DNA of 64,000 nt from Bacillus sp. Y1 (lineage in GTDB: Bacteria > Bacillota > Bacilli > Bacillales > Cytobacillaceae). Under the pieces are notes generated by a model. The model ran no database searches. It saw only the letters and a program-made list of their open reading frames with translations, and was not told where the DNA came from. The stretch is taken from contig NZ_CP030028.1 in NCBI RefSeq assembly GCF_003586445.1, forward strand, positions 4,296,001-4,360,000. Reading direction: 5' to 3'. The position numbers and the translations under genes are program-made. Below are positions 63,715 through 64,000 of the stretch, one piece after another. Position 1 is the stretch's first letter. Every line of letters starts with the position of its first letter.

Positions 63715-64000
63715 CTATTTAACATCTAATTTTTTTATTAGCCCTACAAGACCTCTAATTAAAAACAATGTAAAATTCACACTGACAAACGTGTGGAAGG
63801 GTGACCATCTTTTCCACTTAAACAAACTTGTATTTTTTTCAAAGAACCATTGGCCCAAACTCATTGGAACACTAAAAATTAAGCTTTTTAAAAGGATCTT
63901 AGGTAGCTTATCATGATAGCTTAGCTTTACCCATATAACACTTAAAAGAGGAAAAAACAGCATATCATAAACAATGTTTGTTTTAAAAATCTTAGGGAAT
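63715..64000 (-). CDS. CBO0543-like membrane protein, partial (N-terminus beyond window)
   Basis: The frame is open from the stop at 63715 to the window edge, adding the residues FPKIFKTNIVYD before the first in-window ATG (63963), so the gene probably starts outside. At least 95 residues are present with two hydrophobic segments (MLFFPLLSVIWVKL and SVNFTLFLIRGLVGL) and LGQWFFEKNTSLFKWKRWSPFHTFVSV. The pattern fits the CBO0543 family of small Bacillaceae membrane proteins, whose function is unknown. Confidence 0.7.
   Translation of the reverse strand, partial: FPKIFKTNIVYDMLFFPLLSVIWVKLSYHDKLPKILLKSLIFSVPMSLGQWFFEKNTSLFKWKRWSPFHTFVSVNFTLFLIRGLVGLIKKLDVK

Overview
The window looks like a chromosomal segment of a low-GC, spore-former-type member of the Bacillaceae. 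The evidence is strong GGAGG ribosome sites, frequent TTG and GTG starts, B12 and SAM riboswitches with intrinsic terminators, and proteins close to Bacillus families (MetNIQ, CsoR-CopZ-CopA, CadC-CadA, NagA-NagB-NagR, MsmX-dependent sugar ABC systems). The secreted GH5-CBM17-CBM28 cellulase resembles the alkaline cellulases of alkaliphilic Bacillus. No rRNA, tRNA, CRISPR array, integrase or transposase was recognised. Species cannot be fixed from the sequence alone.

Layout. (1) 1-1.8 kb: an MMPL-type exporter (cut by the window edge) behind a MarR regulator. (2) 1.9-10.5 kb: aroD, then late cobalamin genes read leftwards. The first operon (cbiB-cobD-cobU-cobU-like-cblT-cblS-cobC) sits behind a B12 riboswitch and terminator. 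cobQ-cobA follow as a separate unit. The set implies salvage of alpha-ribazole (CblT/CblS) with no CobT and no CobS in the window. (3) 10.7-17.7 kb: ilvD; a SAM riboswitch driving metNIQ; a GldA-like dehydrogenase; a nitronate-monooxygenase-like protein. (4) 17.7-18.1 kb: an array of 52-bp tandem repeats, each carrying a small palindrome. (5) 18.1-23.8 kb: copper (csoR-copZ-copA) and cadmium/zinc (cadC-cadA) efflux. cadA carries an in-frame TGA exactly at the first cysteine of its CxxC motif.

(6) 23.9-41.8 kb is a beta-glucan utilisation region. It holds a secreted cellulase, a three-gene ABC importer lacking its own ATPase, a LacI regulator, a BglK-like ROK kinase, two GH1 enzymes with phosphate-binding Ser/Lys/Tyr motifs, a GntR regulator, a sugar-efflux-type MFS protein, a 2-hydroxyacid dehydrogenase, a butanol-dehydrogenase-type enzyme and an aldo/keto reductase. 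Two distinct operator families can be read: three copies of a GGAAACCG-type box around the divergent importer/cellulase promoters, and three copies of a GTATAGAC-type box before gntR-GH1, the second GH1 and bdhA-AKR. The gene set suggests ABC uptake of cello-oligosaccharides followed by cytoplasmic phosphorylation and phospho-beta-glucosidase cleavage. A GH4 6-phospho-beta-glucosidase with a divergent RpiR regulator at 55.9-58.2 kb would fit the same route.

(7) 42-48.4 kb: an MFS drug-efflux-type protein and an N-acetylglucosamine operon (nagA-nagB-nagR-SIS protein-nagP) under a NagR-type operator. (8) 48.5-52.9 kb: an orphan LytTR response regulator and a two-component pair made of an HD-GYP response regulator and a dCache-PAS histidine kinase. 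(9) 53-55.8 kb: a polytopic 4Fe-4S protein coupled to a secreted His/Asp/Ser-rich protein, and a YczE-like membrane protein. (10) 58.4-64 kb: a MEDS-domain protein, an alpha-carbonic anhydrase lipoprotein, two small acidic proteins that share a motif and may be spore-surface proteins, a membrane protein/TetR pair, a CDF metal exporter and a partial CBO0543-like membrane protein.
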